Below are positions 1 to 9,301 of a DNA stretch of 64,000 nucleotides, piece after piece (positions within the stretch are counted from its first letter, which is position 1; each line of letters starts with the position of its first letter). This DNA comes from Oceanobacillus zhaokaii (lineage in GTDB: Bacteria > Bacillota > Bacilli > Bacillales > Amphibacillaceae), in NCBI RefSeq assembly GCF_003352005.1, contig NZ_CP024848.1:3667001-3731000 (forward strand). Reading direction: 5' to 3'. The position numbers were made by a program, and so were the translations under genes. The notes beneath the pieces are model-generated. The model ran no database searches, was not told the origin of the DNA, and saw nothing but the letters and a program-made list of their open reading frames with translations.

Positions 1-86
1 GGGAACTCGAGCCAGTAATCAAGGAAATTCAATTGTGGGCAGATCAGCACGTTACACCAGAGGAAGTCGCAGAGAATGAGGCATAA
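1..86 (+). CDS. 3' end of an unidentified protein
   Basis: An open frame enters from the left edge (first full codon at position 3) and stops at TAA 84-86. Only 27 residues are visible, acidic and helix-like, ending in EEVAENEA. This is too little to name a family. A hairpin with a T run follows at once, so this is the end of a transcription unit. Confidence 0.6.
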   Translation, partial: ELEPVIKEIQLWADQHVTPEEVAENEA

Positions 87-94
87 TAAACGTT

Positions 95-124
95 AAGGAC
101 TGCTTTCAATGCAGCCCTTTTTTG
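95..124 (+). terminator. Intrinsic terminator of the truncated first gene
   Basis: GGACTGC pairs with GCAGCCC across a short TTTCAAT loop (one mismatch) and is followed by a run of T. It sits 9 bases after the stop codon. Confidence 0.7.
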
Positions 125-210
125 TTGGACAAAATTACTATCCATAAGAAAGTTAAGCTTGCAAACGTACTTTACTACTTCCATATAATAATGTGCAAGA
201 TTTCCACAAT

Positions 211-735
211 CTACTTATCCTTTTCCCACAAAAAACCTGCCCCCAATTCATTCGCAAGTTCTTTTGATCTGGTTTTCCTATCTTTTCGTTGCTGGGCTCG
301 AATGGAACCACTTTCAAAGAGTTTTTTTTCTAGTTCTGTTTCTGGATAAACTGTAGGAACAGGAACTGGTCTTCCAGTTTCGTCTATTGCAACAAATGTC
401 AGGAATGCCGTATTACAAACCCTCTTTTCCTCGGTTAATAGGTTTTCTGTAATTACTTTTGCGAATACCTCCATTGATGTTCGATGGGTCCAAGTAACAA
501 AAGCTTCAATCGTAATCGAATGCCCAACCTTTACAGGTGCTAGAAAATCGACCGAATCCGTTGATGCTGTAACAACAGGTTGTCTTGCATGCTTAATTGC
601 TGCAATTGATGCGACATCGTCAATATGTGCTAGTAATCTTCCCCCGAATAATGTTCCATGAATATTTGTGTCTGGTGGAAAAACCTGTGTTGTTTTTACT
701 GCTAATGAATCTGAACAAGATTTCGCCTGTAACAT
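211..735 (-). CDS. ykhA: Acyl-CoA thioesterase, hotdog fold (YkhA-like)
   Basis: Hydrolyses acyl-CoA to free acid and CoA in the cytoplasm. It is a single hotdog domain of 174 residues, the usual size for the bacterial YkhA/YciA group. The signature N-x-x-G-T-L-F-G-G followed by a conserved acidic pair (about residues 24-40) lies on the central helix that carries the catalytic Asn/Asp. The ATG at 735 is chosen because GAGGAG lies 6-7 bases before it; a longer frame opening with TTG at 750 would run through that ribosome site. The gene stands alone, with a repeat copy starting about 100 bases upstream. The physiological substrate cannot be read from sequence. The family call is secure. Confidence 0.9.
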   Translation of the reverse strand: MLQAKSCSDSLAVKTTQVFPPDTNIHGTLFGGRLLAHIDDVASIAAIKHARQPVVTASTDSVDFLAPVKVGHSITIEAFVTWTHRTSMEVFAKVITENLLTEEKRVCNTAFLTFVAIDETGRPVPVPTVYPETELEKKLFESGSIRAQQRKDRKTRSKELANELGAGFLWEKDK

Positions 736-832
736 AACATTTCTCCTCAATTATAATTTCTTTTTAAATATTAAATATTTAGATAAACTAAGACGTAACT
801 TGAGTGAAGATTGCTCACGGGCTTATCGCTCC

Positions 833-940
833 GGAAATACACTCCGCGCACCTTAGGGCGGCTGGTGAGCCCCTTGTGCTACCGCACTTCGGTGTCTCGT
901 CCTGAGGCCTTTCCTCCCGCAGGAGTCTCCGTGTATTTCC
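833..940 (-). repeat. R1 repeat, copy A (short form, minus orientation)
   Basis: Member of the dispersed R1 family, best seen at 21083-21188. Outer arms GGAAATACAC (833-842) and GTGTATTTCC (931-940) are perfect inverted repeats. The apical GTGC/GCAC hairpin is intact, but the GGTGAG/CTCACC stem is partly broken in this copy. It lies between the thioesterase gene and copy F, which points the opposite way. Confidence 0.85.
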
Positions 941-1025
941 TAGGCTGGGTTTGTGCGAGTATATAATATTCTATCCCTCTATTATAAATAATCGCATTTG
1001 GCCACCCTTATCTCCCTGGATTTTA

Positions 1026-1190
1026 GCGGAGGATAGGAGACTACTCGAAATTAAAGATCAATTTTCTAACGGAGATGTAACGCTGTCGGAGCCTTCCTTG
1101 TCCTGTGGGAATAGTCACGGCCGAGGATTCATTGGAATGACTTTTCCCACAGGAAGAAGACTGCGTTGCTCACGGAAAGCGACTGTACGC
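1026..1190 (+). repeat. R1 repeat, copy F (long form, degenerate)
   Basis: A worn copy of R1 with the GCGGA entry, GAGACTACT, then a 59 bp extra segment (1046-1104) ending in TTGTCCT, and a recognisable CACGGAAAGCG end. Both terminal arms have decayed. The extra segment has the same length and place as in copies E and H. Confidence 0.65.
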
Positions 1191-1249
1191 CAACTGCAAT
1201 CAACATTACTCTTACGTCGCCCTTTAAATCAACTGCTAATTATCATCCC

Positions 1250-2692
1250 TCAAAGAACTGGTGATATTAATCTTGAGACCGATTCTTTGAAACGAATGCC
1301 AATCGAACGTTTTTGGTATAACTTCTTCGTCATTTGGGTTGATAACTTAATATCATCATGGAATGCATCAACCAACCGAATCGTTGTTTCTTCATCGTAG
1401 ATAAATGCATTTACTTCAAAGTTTAGACGGAAGCTGCGTACATCAATATTTGCTGTACCTACAGATGAAATCTTACCGTCTACCACGATGGTCTTCGCGT
1501 GGAGGAATCCATTTTGGTAAATATACACTTCTGCACCGGCATCCAATAGATCCCCACAATTAGATAATGTTGCCCAATAAACAAATGGGTGATCAGGTTT
1601 ATTCGGAATCATAATCTTTACCTCTACACCTGATAATGCTGCAATTCTTAATGCATCCCGGAGACTTTCATCAGGGATAAAATATGGTGTTTGAATGTAG
1701 ATATACTTTTTTGCTGACAGAATCATTTTGATATAGCCAATCTTAATTTGTTCCCATTCCGTATCAGGACCACTTGATACAATTTGGAGACCAACATCAC
1801 CAGCAGAATCAGCAGCATAAAAACGCTCTTCAGGAAATATATCATCTCTTGATGCTTGGTTCCAATCTAAAACAAACCTCGCTTGCATATTCTGCACCGC
1901 GTGTCCAATTACGCGCAAATGCGTATCACGCCAGTAACCGAACTTCTTATATTTTCCTAGATACTCATCACCAATATTAAAACCACCGATATAGCCTATT
2001 CTTCCATCGATAATTGCTAATTTACGATGATTTCGGTAATTAATTTTAAAATTAATCTTGGCAATCTTTGATGGGAAGAAGGCCTCGACCTGCACTCCAG
2101 CATGCCTTAGCCGTTTTACAAAACTCCGTTTTATCGACCTTGAGCCTAAATCATCGTATAGCAGGCGGACTTGAACACCTTCATTTACTTTCTTAATTAA
2201 CACATCCGCGATTCGTTGCCCTAGCTCATCATGCCTGATTGTATAGTACAACAGATGAATATGATCCTTCGCCTTCTGCATGTCCTGTATTAACGCATTG
2301 AATTTTTCATTGCCATCTGTGTAAATATTCACTTGATTATCTTGTGTGAAAATAGCATCATCATTGCGAAGATGTAAGTAAACCAAATCAGAGAAATGAT
2401 TAATTTCCTCATCTATAAATTCAAAACGTTTCTCTTCCAACGCTCGAAGCTGGGATTGTACCGTTGTCTTTACCTCAATCCTCGTTTTCTTATCCCATGT
2501 GAAAATGCGGCTTCCACTTATTGGCTTTCCAAAAATCAAATAGAGTATAAAACCTAAAATAGGGATGAACATAAGAACCATTAACCATGCCCAAGTAGAA
2601 GTTGCATCTTTTCGTTCTAAAAATACAATAGAAATACCTAGCGCAATGTTTAATAATATAATTGATCCTAATAAATAGGTAAGTATCCCCAT
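1250..2692 (-). CDS. cls: Cardiolipin synthase (phospholipase D family)
   Basis: Joins two phosphatidylglycerol molecules into cardiolipin plus glycerol at the membrane. The 480 residues match the standard bacterial Cls length. Two N-terminal membrane segments (about 3-25 and 35-55) precede two PLD catalytic motifs, H222-x-K224-x4-D229 and H398-x-K400-x4-D405, each followed by a G/S-rich stretch. All six HKD residues are present, so the enzyme should be active. It is a single gene with repeats downstream and a G-rich ribosome site before the ATG at 2692. Bacillus genomes carry several cls paralogues and I cannot say which this is. Confidence 0.95.
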   Translation of the reverse strand: MGILTYLLGSIILLNIALGISIVFLERKDATSTWAWLMVLMFIPILGFILYLIFGKPISGSRIFTWDKKTRIEVKTTVQSQLRALEEKRFEFIDEEINHFSDLVYLHLRNDDAIFTQDNQVNIYTDGNEKFNALIQDMQKAKDHIHLLYYTIRHDELGQRIADVLIKKVNEGVQVRLLYDDLGSRSIKRSFVKRLRHAGVQVEAFFPSKIAKINFKINYRNHRKLAIIDGRIGYIGGFNIGDEYLGKYKKFGYWRDTHLRVIGHAVQNMQARFVLDWNQASRDDIFPEERFYAADSAGDVGLQIVSSGPDTEWEQIKIGYIKMILSAKKYIYIQTPYFIPDESLRDALRIAALSGVEVKIMIPNKPDHPFVYWATLSNCGDLLDAGAEVYIYQNGFLHAKTIVVDGKISSVGTANIDVRSFRLNFEVNAFIYDEETTIRLVDAFHDDIKLSTQMTKKLYQKRSIGIRFKESVSRLISPVL

Positions 2693-2933
2693 CGTGAAAC
2701 CCCCTCTACTTATAGAGACTATACATAATAATTCTATTACAAATATAGCACAGAACTACCCTTTTACGTTAATTTTTAACAGCCCTTCCTACCTATGCCA
2801 ATCATCCAGGCAATGAAGTTTTAATGTAATTGTTATTAAAGCATATTAGATTAAACTAAGAATAGAATTCTTTTCTTTGCCTAATTTCCGAAATCGCTCT
2901 AAAATGAACTTACTATAAGTGAGGAAGTGCAAT

Positions 2934-3830
2934 ATGAACGCTGAACCATTGAAACTAGGCATATTTTATACAATCAGTGCATATATCCTTTGGGGATTTT
3001 TGCCAATATACTGGAAGGCCGTCGATTATGTCCCTGCAGGGGAGATTTTGGCACATCGGATAATTTGGTCCTTTGTCTTCATGCTTATTCTCGTCATGCT
3101 GACTGGGAATTGGTCAAGCTTTATAGAAGTATGTAAGCAAATGCTTCATGAACGGAAGCAATTAATCGGTATTACGTTCGCCTCTATTCTAATTAGTATC
3201 AACTGGTTAACATTTATTTGGGCGGTAAACAGTAATCATGTCATCCAAGCAAGCCTTGGTTATTACATTAATCCATTAATAAGCATTTTATTAGGTGTAA
3301 TCGTCATGAAGGAAAAACTGACAAGGAGACAGATATTATCATTTGTTCTTGCAGCATTTGGCGTTTTGTATTTAACCTTTAGTTTCGGCGTATTTCCATG
3401 GATATCATTGCTTCTAGCATTTTCATTTGCATTTTACGGTCTTCTGAAAAAGATGGTTAAGGTAAGTGCAATGTTCAGTTTAACGATTGAAACGATGATT
3501 GTTACACCGATTGCTTTAATCTATTTATTCCTATTACCGGAAGATGTCTTCAGCTTTACGAATCCATCTGTATTAACAAATATAACCTTAATGGGCGGCG
3601 GAATCGTAACTGCTATTCCATTATTACTATTTGCAATTGGAGCAAAACATATCCCCCTTTCGATGATTGGATTTTTGCAATACTTCAGTCCAACGATCAT
3701 GTTAATTTTAGGCGTATTTTTATTTAACGAAACATTTACAAGTGCGCATTTAGTGGCTTTTCTATTTATTTGGTCGGCGTTAATCATTTACATGTTATCG
3801 GCTTACCAGCGACCAATTCGTAATCGATAA
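2934..3830 (+). CDS. rarD: RarD/EamA-type membrane transporter
   Basis: A drug/metabolite-superfamily permease with about ten membrane helices (EamA repeats), 298 residues. The N-terminal run with AYILWGFLPIYWK and the following AGEILAHR is typical of RarD, the protein first named for chloramphenicol sensitivity. The true substrate is unknown. ATG 2934 is preferred over the GTG at 2919 because GTGAGGAAG, which contains that GTG, is itself the ribosome site. It is a single gene; the S-box promoter of the next gene begins about 24 bases after its stop. Confidence 0.9.
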   Translation: MNAEPLKLGIFYTISAYILWGFLPIYWKAVDYVPAGEILAHRIIWSFVFMLILVMLTGNWSSFIEVCKQMLHERKQLIGITFASILISINWLTFIWAVNSNHVIQASLGYYINPLISILLGVIVMKEKLTRRQILSFVLAAFGVLYLTFSFGVFPWISLLLAFSFAFYGLLKKMVKVSAMFSLTIETMIVTPIALIYLFLLPEDVFSFTNPSVLTNITLMGGGIVTAIPLLLFAIGAKHIPLSMIGFLQYFSPTIMLILGVFLFNETFTSAHLVAFLFIWSALIIYMLSAYQRPIRNR

Positions 3831-3853
3831 TTTGAATCTATTGTATAATATAA

Positions 3854-3882
3854 TTGACATTAGCAGGAAACACGTTTATACT
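3854..3882 (+). promoter_or_regulatory. Sigma-A promoter of the S-box transcript
   Basis: A perfect -35 TTGACA (3854-3859), 17 bp spacer and -10 TATACT (3877-3882). Transcription should begin near 3890, about 17 bases before the SAM riboswitch. Confidence 0.85.
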
Positions 3883-3906
3883 AATTTATAATTTAGATAA
3901 TTGAAT

Positions 3907-4025
3907 CTCTTATCAAGAGTGGTGGAGGGAATAGGCCCTTTGAAGCCCGGCAACCTTTAAGTTAGATTTTCTAATTTATTACGGTGCCAAATCCTACAGA
4001 TCTCACGTGATCTGGTAGATAAGAG
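3907..4025 (+). ncRNA. SAM-I (S-box) riboswitch
   Basis: Binds S-adenosylmethionine and stops transcription when SAM is plentiful. The outer P1 helix pairs CTCTTATC (3907-3914) with GATAAGAG (4018-4025). The core shows GGTGGAGGGA, AGGCCCTTTGAAGCCCGGCAACC and GGTGCCAAATCC, the known S-box consensus blocks. It is followed at once by a G+C-rich hairpin and T run, and then by a sulfhydrylase gene, which is the expected target. Confidence 0.97.
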
Positions 4026-4046
4026 GAGGACCGGTTTGCGCATACG

Positions 4047-4073
4047 CCCTCTTCTTAGGAAGAGGGTTTTTTT
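4047..4073 (+). terminator. Expression-platform terminator of the S-box leader
   Basis: CCCTCTTC (4047-4054) pairs perfectly with GAAGAGGG (4059-4066) around a four-base loop and is followed by seven T. In the SAM-free state the 3' part of P1 and nearby bases (AAGAGGAGG, 4021-4029) can pair with the CCCTCTTC arm as an anti-terminator. Confidence 0.9.
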
Positions 4074-4127
4074 ATTTCCCCTCTTCCTCCAGATGCTATT
4101 TTTTAAAATAAAAAGGAGGAATTATTT

Positions 4128-5843
4128 ATGTCTCAATTTCATTTGCAAAACCCAGAAACAATTTTACTTCATGGTGGTCAGTCTCCCGATTCCGCTACAG
4201 GAGCACGTGCAGTACCAATCTATCAAACTACTTCCTATGTATTCCGTGACACTGAACACGCACAAAATCTCTTTGGTTTGGCGGAAAGTGGAAATATTTA
4301 TTCGCGAATTATGAATCCGACAGTTGACGCCTTCGAACAACGTGTTGCTTTGCTTGAAGATGGTGTTGGTGCTGTAGCGACTTCATCCGGAATGGCAGCT
4401 ATTACTCTAGCAATTTTAAATATAGCTGGAACAGGCGACGAAATAATTGCAGATAGCAATTTATATGGTGGAACGTATAATCTTTTCGCTACCACGCTGC
4501 CCCGTTATGGTATTACAGTAAAATTCGTTGATGGAACAGATCCAGAAGCTTTTCGATCAGCAATAACTGATAAGACGAAAGCATTTTTTGGTGAGATAAT
4601 TACAAATCCTAGTCTTTACGTATTTGATGTTGAAGCAGTAGCAGAAATTGCACATGAAAATGGGATTCCGTTAATTATCGATAATACATTTGCACCTTAT
4701 ATTGCAAAGCCAATCGCTTGGGGAGCTGATATTGTTGTTCATTCCGCTACGAAATGGATTGGTGGACATGGGACAACGATTGGTGGAGTAGTAGTTGATG
4801 GGGGACGCTTTAATTGGGATAGCGGACGTTTCCCTGATTTCACCGAGCCTGATCCAAGCTATAATGGGCTTCGTTATGTTGATGTCGGCGCAGCTGCTTT
4901 TGCAACAAAATTACGTGTACAGCTTCTTCGCGATATTGGTGCGTCCTTGAGTCCACAAAACGCATTCTTATTACTTCAAGGCTTGGAGACATTGCATTTA
5001 CGAATTGAAAGACATAGTGAAAATGCAATAGAGGTTGCAAATTACTTGAAAAATCACCCAGCGGTTGAATGGGTTAATTTCCCTGGCTTAGAAAATCACC
5101 CATCACATGGACTTGCCAAGAAATACTTTACAAGTGGTTTTGGATCAATCATTACATTCGGTATTAAGGGCGGCCGAGACGCCGGCAGAAAATTAATCGA
5201 CAATGTAAAACTATGGTCCCATGTAGCCAATGTTGGCGATGCAAAATCCTTAATTATTCACCCTGCATCTACTACTCATCAGCAATTGAGTGGAGAGGAC
5301 TTGAAGAAAAGTGGTGTAACCGAAGAATTAGTTCGATTATCAATCGGACTCGAGTCAACGAAAGACACGCTAGCTGATTTGGATCAGGCAATTGCTATTG
5401 CTGTTGGAGAAGCTCCATCCTTAAAAGCAACAGAAGAAGACGCAATTAAATGGTTGCTTTCCTCTCCTTTTAATAGAGATGAGACAGGCATTCGCAAGAA
5501 AGCAATTGCAATTTCAGGGCAAACAAATCATGCGATCCGAAAATTAGCAACATCAGGATACCAGATTATTCCTTTTGGGGAAAACACGAGTAATCAAACA
5601 TTAGAGGACATCCCGCTCGAAGTTGATGCAGTATGGACTGCTGATGGTAACTTACCAAATTCAACTATCGAACAAATCATAAACAAACAGGGTAAAATCC
5701 TTTGGGTGGAACATTTTACGAATGCAGACAACACTATTGAGCACGCCAAAGCGGCCGGGATTACCGTGATTAGTAACAAAGATATTTACGAGGAATCTGT
5801 AAAAGCGAGAGGACAATTCACGAATGCAGTGATTGGAGTATAA
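4128..5843 (+). CDS. O-acetylhomoserine sulfhydrylase with C-terminal CoA-binding-like domain
   Basis: The first roughly 425 of 571 residues are a Cys/Met-metabolism PLP enzyme that makes homocysteine (or methionine from methanethiol) from O-acetylhomoserine. The PLP lysine is K209 in [11 protein letters not shown], and the NPT and SSGMAA motifs near residues 63 and 86-90 are typical. The usual length is about 430. The extra 140 residues (about 435-571) have a Rossmann pattern with [37 protein letters not shown] and AAGITVISN, which resembles the small CoA_binding_2 domain proteins. The reading frame is continuous, so this is a fusion and not a frameshift. AGGAGG lies before ATG 4128. It is controlled by the S-box leader. 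It could be called metY or metZ. Confidence 0.88.
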   Translation: MSQFHLQNPETILLHGGQSPDSATGARAVPIYQTTSYVFRDTEHAQNLFGLAESGNIYSRIMNPTVDAFEQRVALLEDGVGAVATSSGMAAITLAILNIAGTGDEIIADSNLYGGTYNLFATTLPRYGITVKFVDGTDPEAFRSAITDKTKAFFGEIITNPSLYVFDVEAVAEIAHENGIPLIIDNTFAPYIAKPIAWGADIVVHSATKWIGGHGTTIGGVVVDGGRFNWDSGRFPDFTEPDPSYNGLRYVDVGAAAFATKLRVQLLRDIGASLSPQNAFLLLQGLETLHLRIERHSENAIEVANYLKNHPAVEWVNFPGLENHPSHGLAKKYFTSGFGSIITFGIKGGRDAGRKLIDNVKLWSHVANVGDAKSLIIHPASTTHQQLSGEDLKKSGVTEELVRLSIGLESTKDTLADLDQAIAIAVGEAPSLKATEEDAIKWLLSSPFNRDETGIRKKAIAISGQTNHAIRKLATSGYQIIPFGENTSNQTLEDIPLEVDAVWTADGNLPNSTIEQIINKQGKILWVEHFTNADNTIEHAKAAGITVISNKDIYEESVKARGQFTNAVIGV

Positions 5844-5906
5844 TTAAGATTTATTTTCTATAGATTAAAATTAAATTTCCTATTTTCAAGCCATTTACCA
5901 ATCTCA

Positions 5907-5936
5907 GGAGTTCAATCAAACGTTTGATTGAACTCC
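5907..5936. promoter_or_regulatory. 30 bp perfect palindrome, possible operator
   Basis: GGAGTTCAATCAAAC is followed directly by its exact reverse complement, with no loop and no T run, so it is poor as a terminator. Perfect dyads with a CAAACGTTTG centre are typical of TetR-type operators, but no TetR gene is nearby. It lies 64 bases after the sulfhydrylase stop. Confidence 0.5.
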
Positions 5937-5992
5937 CTCTAAGGTGCCTATTTCAATTGGAACAATGCTTTTATTCTACACCTAATTTATAA

Positions 5993-6023
5993 GATGTCCC
6001 CTTTCTTTGGAGGCATCTTTTTT
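5993..6023 (+). terminator. Probable terminator downstream of the sulfhydrylase gene
   Basis: GATGTCCCC pairs imperfectly with GGAGGCATC (one wobble, one mismatch) and is followed by TTTTTT. It is about 150 bases past the stop and is the only T-tailed hairpin I see for this transcript. Confidence 0.55.
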
Positions 6024-6201
6024 GATATTTTCTATAATCATCATTTTTTTGATTTAAACTCAATTCGCTATTTATATGAACTGTAGCATATACGTGATGT
6101 TAAATCTCGGTCTGAGTCTTCACTTTCCATAGTGAAGACTTATGTAGTTTGATGTCACATCAAGATAGACAACTAATTTCCACTTGCAAAACCCCAACAG
6201 A

Positions 6202-6370
6202 GAAAATACACGGAGACTCCTCGAAAATAAAGAGCAATTTTCTTCGTGCGATGTAATGCTGACGTAGCTTTCCTTGTCCTGTGGGAAGAAGAGCCTAGGT
6301 AAGGCTTCGAAGTGCGAAAGCCCAAGAAGGCTCACCAGCTCCCCTAACTGCGCTCCAGCTACTGGTCTGT
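6202..6370 (+). repeat. R1 repeat, copy E (long form, 3' end decayed)
   Basis: It has the 5' arm GAAAATACAC (6202-6211), the 59 bp extra segment (6222-6280) and the apical GTGC-GAAA-GCCC hairpin, but the 3' arm and CCCGCGGAAAG part are replaced by unrelated sequence. It lies in the 900-base gap before ypmR. The rest of that gap (6400-6749) is A+T-rich, with no clear gene or strong promoter that I can place. Confidence 0.8.
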
Positions 6371-6749
6371 GAGCAGTCATCAATCTAAGTTAAGTCGCAA
6401 TTTATATCGATAACGAAATACCATTAATCACTTGTATAACCATCAATCTTTTATTAAATCTTCAAATGTGAAAGATACTAATTAGTCGGAGATAATACAA
6501 AGCTTAATTTAGTATTCTGCTCATCGTTTGAGAAATCACTAGAGAAGTGAATAGCAACATCATTGTTAGTCTCAATATATATCATTAAGCAATAATCAAG
6601 ATAAAATTACCTATTTTTTATTGACTGTGTTTAACTTCCTTTAATATTGCTTACAATATTAAGGTATACATTATGGAAATCTACTTTATAATGAAGTCAT
6701 CTAGTGATTTTTTTCATAATATATACTAGTTATGTATAGGTGTGATTAG

Positions 6750-7688
6750 ATGAAAAGAATGTTTGTATTTTTTATTATATTCGTTTTTACAATAGGTATT
6801 GGTTCCATTTATTTTCTGAATCGTACCGGTCCAGAACAACAGGACATCGTAATCTCTCCACAAAAAGAGCAACAGGTTGTATATAAGATGCCATTCGAAA
6901 GAGAAACTCCCAAAGAAGAAGTAAAAGTAGACACTCAAGCACAGGAGGAAGTTGCCCTTCCAGATAAAATTATCGAGGCGGTTCAATGGACAGTTGAAGC
7001 ATTTCCTGATCATGAAACACAAATTGTTGCAGTTGGTGATTCGCTTACAGAAGGATTTGGTGATACTTCTAAACGTGGTGGATACGTCGGTATTCTTGAT
7101 CGTACCCTTAATGAGGAACGCCAGATCGCGACAATTAATAATTTTGGCAAACGCGGGATAAGTTCAGCACAACTATTGCAGCAATTAAATAAAGAGGAAG
7201 TCTTTACCGCTATTAAAGATTCGAATATCATTTTAATTACGATTGGTGCAAACGATTTACTGCAAGTAGTAAGAGAGAATATTGCAGATCTGCAAATAGA
7301 AGACTTTGCTCCAAAACAAATGGAATTTGGTAAAAATGTAAACCGCATTATCGAACAGATTCAAGAAATAAATTCAAGTTCAAGAATCTATTTAATCGGT
7401 TTTTATAATCCCTTTGATCGATATTTTTCAGATATTAAGGAACTGAATATGATTGTTGATTCATGGAATAATACAACAAGGCTGATTTCAGAACGCTATA
7501 GCAATCTTACATTTATCCCTACAGATGATTTATTCCAGGACGAGGAGATTAATCTTTTAGCAGAGGATAACTTTCATCCAAATTACATCGGCTACCACCG
7601 AATCGCTGCTCGTGTATTAGCATATATTACAAAAGAGAAGGATGAAGAACATGTCCACTCGAAACCAGCGTTTGAAAGAAAAAAATAA
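6750..7688 (+). CDS. ypmR: SGNH/GDSL-type lipase-esterase (YpmR-like), membrane-anchored
   Basis: An esterase-fold hydrolase of 312 residues held outside the membrane by an N-terminal helix (about residues 4-22), followed by an acidic linker to about residue 90. The four SGNH blocks are visible: GDSLTEG with nucleophile S98, G137 in the GKRG region, G-A-N168-D, and D273-x-x-H276 completing the triad. The substrate is unknown. B. subtilis YpmR has the same architecture and the same partner, YpmS, downstream. The next gene overlaps its end by 38 bases, so the pair is co-transcribed and translated. Confidence 0.9.
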   Translation: MKRMFVFFIIFVFTIGIGSIYFLNRTGPEQQDIVISPQKEQQVVYKMPFERETPKEEVKVDTQAQEEVALPDKIIEAVQWTVEAFPDHETQIVAVGDSLTEGFGDTSKRGGYVGILDRTLNEERQIATINNFGKRGISSAQLLQQLNKEEVFTAIKDSNIILITIGANDLLQVVRENIADLQIEDFAPKQMEFGKNVNRIIEQIQEINSSSRIYLIGFYNPFDRYFSDIKELNMIVDSWNNTTRLISERYSNLTFIPTDDLFQDEEINLLAEDNFHPNYIGYHRIAARVLAYITKEKDEEHVHSKPAFERKK

Positions 7689-8274
7689 ATGGAAAAAATT
7701 TTTTTATAGCTTACTAGCTTTAAATATTGCCGTTATCATCATCTTTACTGTTCTTATTTTTTGGCCCGGTTCTCAGAGAGATATCGCTTTAAATGAAAAG
7801 AATGTAAAAGAAGCAAGCTCTGAATTTTTCGTACGAACAACAAAGAAAAATTTAAATGATTTAATAAATACTTATCTCGCCCAGCTCCAGAAGGATACCG
7901 AGCATCAATATCAGGTTTCCCTTGAAGATGATGTGCAATTAATTGGAGAACTGCCTGTTTTCTCAACTACTGTACCACTCGCTGTCCATTTTGAACCACT
8001 TGTACAGGAAAATGGAGATATCATTTTAAAGCTGCGCTCAATTTCCGTTGGCTTACTGGAATTACCTAATAAAATCATCATGGAATTCATGAAGGAATAT
8101 TTATCGATGCCCGAGTGGGTTACAATAATTCCAAATGACGAAGCAATCTACCTTGCTGTGACAGAAATAGAAATGAAAAGTAACTTCAAGGTCGCCGTTG
8201 AGCATATCGACCTAGAGGCAAATAACTTAGTGTTTAAAATTAATGTACCCTATCAATCATTAGGGATTGATTGA
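7651..8274 (+). CDS. ypmS: DUF2140 family membrane-anchored protein (YpmS-like)
   Basis: 207 residues with one N-terminal membrane helix (about 13-36) and an extracellular domain of alternating strands, the DUF2140/YpmS family of unknown function. The ATG at 7651 is preferred over 7642: AGAAGGATG, which would contain the earlier ATG, is the ribosome site, 6-8 bases ahead. It overlaps ypmR, and the conserved pairing suggests that the two act together at the cell surface. The 167 bases after it hold nothing I can name. Confidence 0.85.
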   Translation: MSTRNQRLKEKNKWKKFFYSLLALNIAVIIIFTVLIFWPGSQRDIALNEKNVKEASSEFFVRTTKKNLNDLINTYLAQLQKDTEHQYQVSLEDDVQLIGELPVFSTTVPLAVHFEPLVQENGDIILKLRSISVGLLELPNKIIMEFMKEYLSMPEWVTIIPNDEAIYLAVTEIEMKSNFKVAVEHIDLEANNLVFKINVPYQSLGID

Positions 8275-8408
8275 TCTCCAGAGGTGATTCACCTTGCATT
8301 TTCCCAGCGGTTTATGGATGCGGTGTGCTTAGTTTTTTCCTGAATCGGTAACCCTTGAGTGAATCCTCATTATAAGGTTATTTAGCAATATATCAATAAA
8401 TAAGTGGT

Positions 8409-8439
8409 AAAAAAAGAACTCTACTATTTGTAAAGTCCT
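8409..8439 (-). terminator. Terminator of the papain-like gene
   Basis: On the minus strand AGGACT pairs with AGTTCT around a 13-base loop and is followed by seven T. It starts 3 bases after the stop codon. Confidence 0.6.
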
Positions 8440-8441
8440 TT

Positions 8442-9071
8442 CTACTTCGTCACGAAGCGTTTTACTGTATTAGATATAAAAAATGTAAATGATTGCCGCG
8501 GTGAGATTTGCTCACCAATAACTAATTTTCTTTCTTCAACCGCATGTTCAGGCTGGTAATCTTCTAGTCTTCCTTGATAAATCAATTGCATTCCTTCGCT
8601 CATGCGAAGATCCGCTGGAGTAGTTAGACTAGCAGGCTTGCCAAATTGAAATCTCTCGGAATCTTTTAATACAGTTGCAACGAATTGCGAACAGAAAAAA
8701 GCATTCTTACGTTTAATCTCAATTTGCAATAATATACCAAAGAGACCAATGAAATTATATTTATAATCCTGTTTTCTAGCTTCTATTTCTTCAATGTTAC
8801 GGATAATCGATTGATATTCCGCTTCACTTAGTTGATATCGGTAAATGGCGCACTCGGATTTTTTAAAGAATTCACTTTGAATATCTTCTTTTACAAACCC
8901 GCCAATAAATGGGTTATTTGGATTTTTACGCCCAAAACTATATACATTCTTTAATGTACTATCATAGCTAATGGAAACGTGGTTATAAGATGTCCTCATA
9001 CAATAATGGATTGTCCTTGATAATACAGTTCCTGTATCAGTGAACAAAAAATAGATTGTTTTTTCTTTCAT
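8442..9071 (-). CDS. Permuted papain-like (NlpC/P60 superfamily, YiiX type) protein
   Basis: 209 residues. The order His first (H31 in SYNHVSISY), then Cys (C127 in AFFCSQFV) is the circularly permuted NlpC/P60 arrangement found in YiiX, LRAT and DUF830 proteins, which are thiol hydrolases or acyltransferases. No signal peptide is evident, so it probably acts in the cytoplasm. The start is put at ATG 9071 because AAGGAG lies 8 bases before it; the upstream GTG at 9080 overlaps that ribosome site. The substrate is unknown. Confidence 0.7.
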   Translation of the reverse strand: MKEKTIYFLFTDTGTVLSRTIHYCMRTSYNHVSISYDSTLKNVYSFGRKNPNNPFIGGFVKEDIQSEFFKKSECAIYRYQLSEAEYQSIIRNIEEIEARKQDYKYNFIGLFGILLQIEIKRKNAFFCSQFVATVLKDSERFQFGKPASLTTPADLRMSEGMQLIYQGRLEDYQPEHAVEERKLVIGEQISPRQSFTFFISNTVKRFVTK

Positions 9072-9301
9072 CCAATTCACTCCTTCCCCAATCTATTGGA
9101 TAGGAATTCATTTTCTCACATCTTCACTTAAAAATATAGCTTTATTTTTCACTAGTCACTAAAAATTGGAAATTTTATAATACCTTCCATAAAAAAATCA
9201 CTTCCTATTATAATAGATAACAGTTTTACATTGACGAAGACCCTTAAATGACGTAAGCTAATTTTGAGTACTATTTATTTAATTGGAGGAAACAATTCGT
9301 T

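Noticed and set aside
951..1400. Plus-strand open frame over the repeats and the end of cls
   Set aside because: It lacks a ribosome site, crosses R1 copy F and overlaps the conserved cls gene; it is a chance frame.
6120..6383. Minus-strand open frame inside R1 copy E, and similar frames at 57403-57724
   Set aside because: They recur only because the repeats recur; they lack ribosome sites and have repeat-derived composition.
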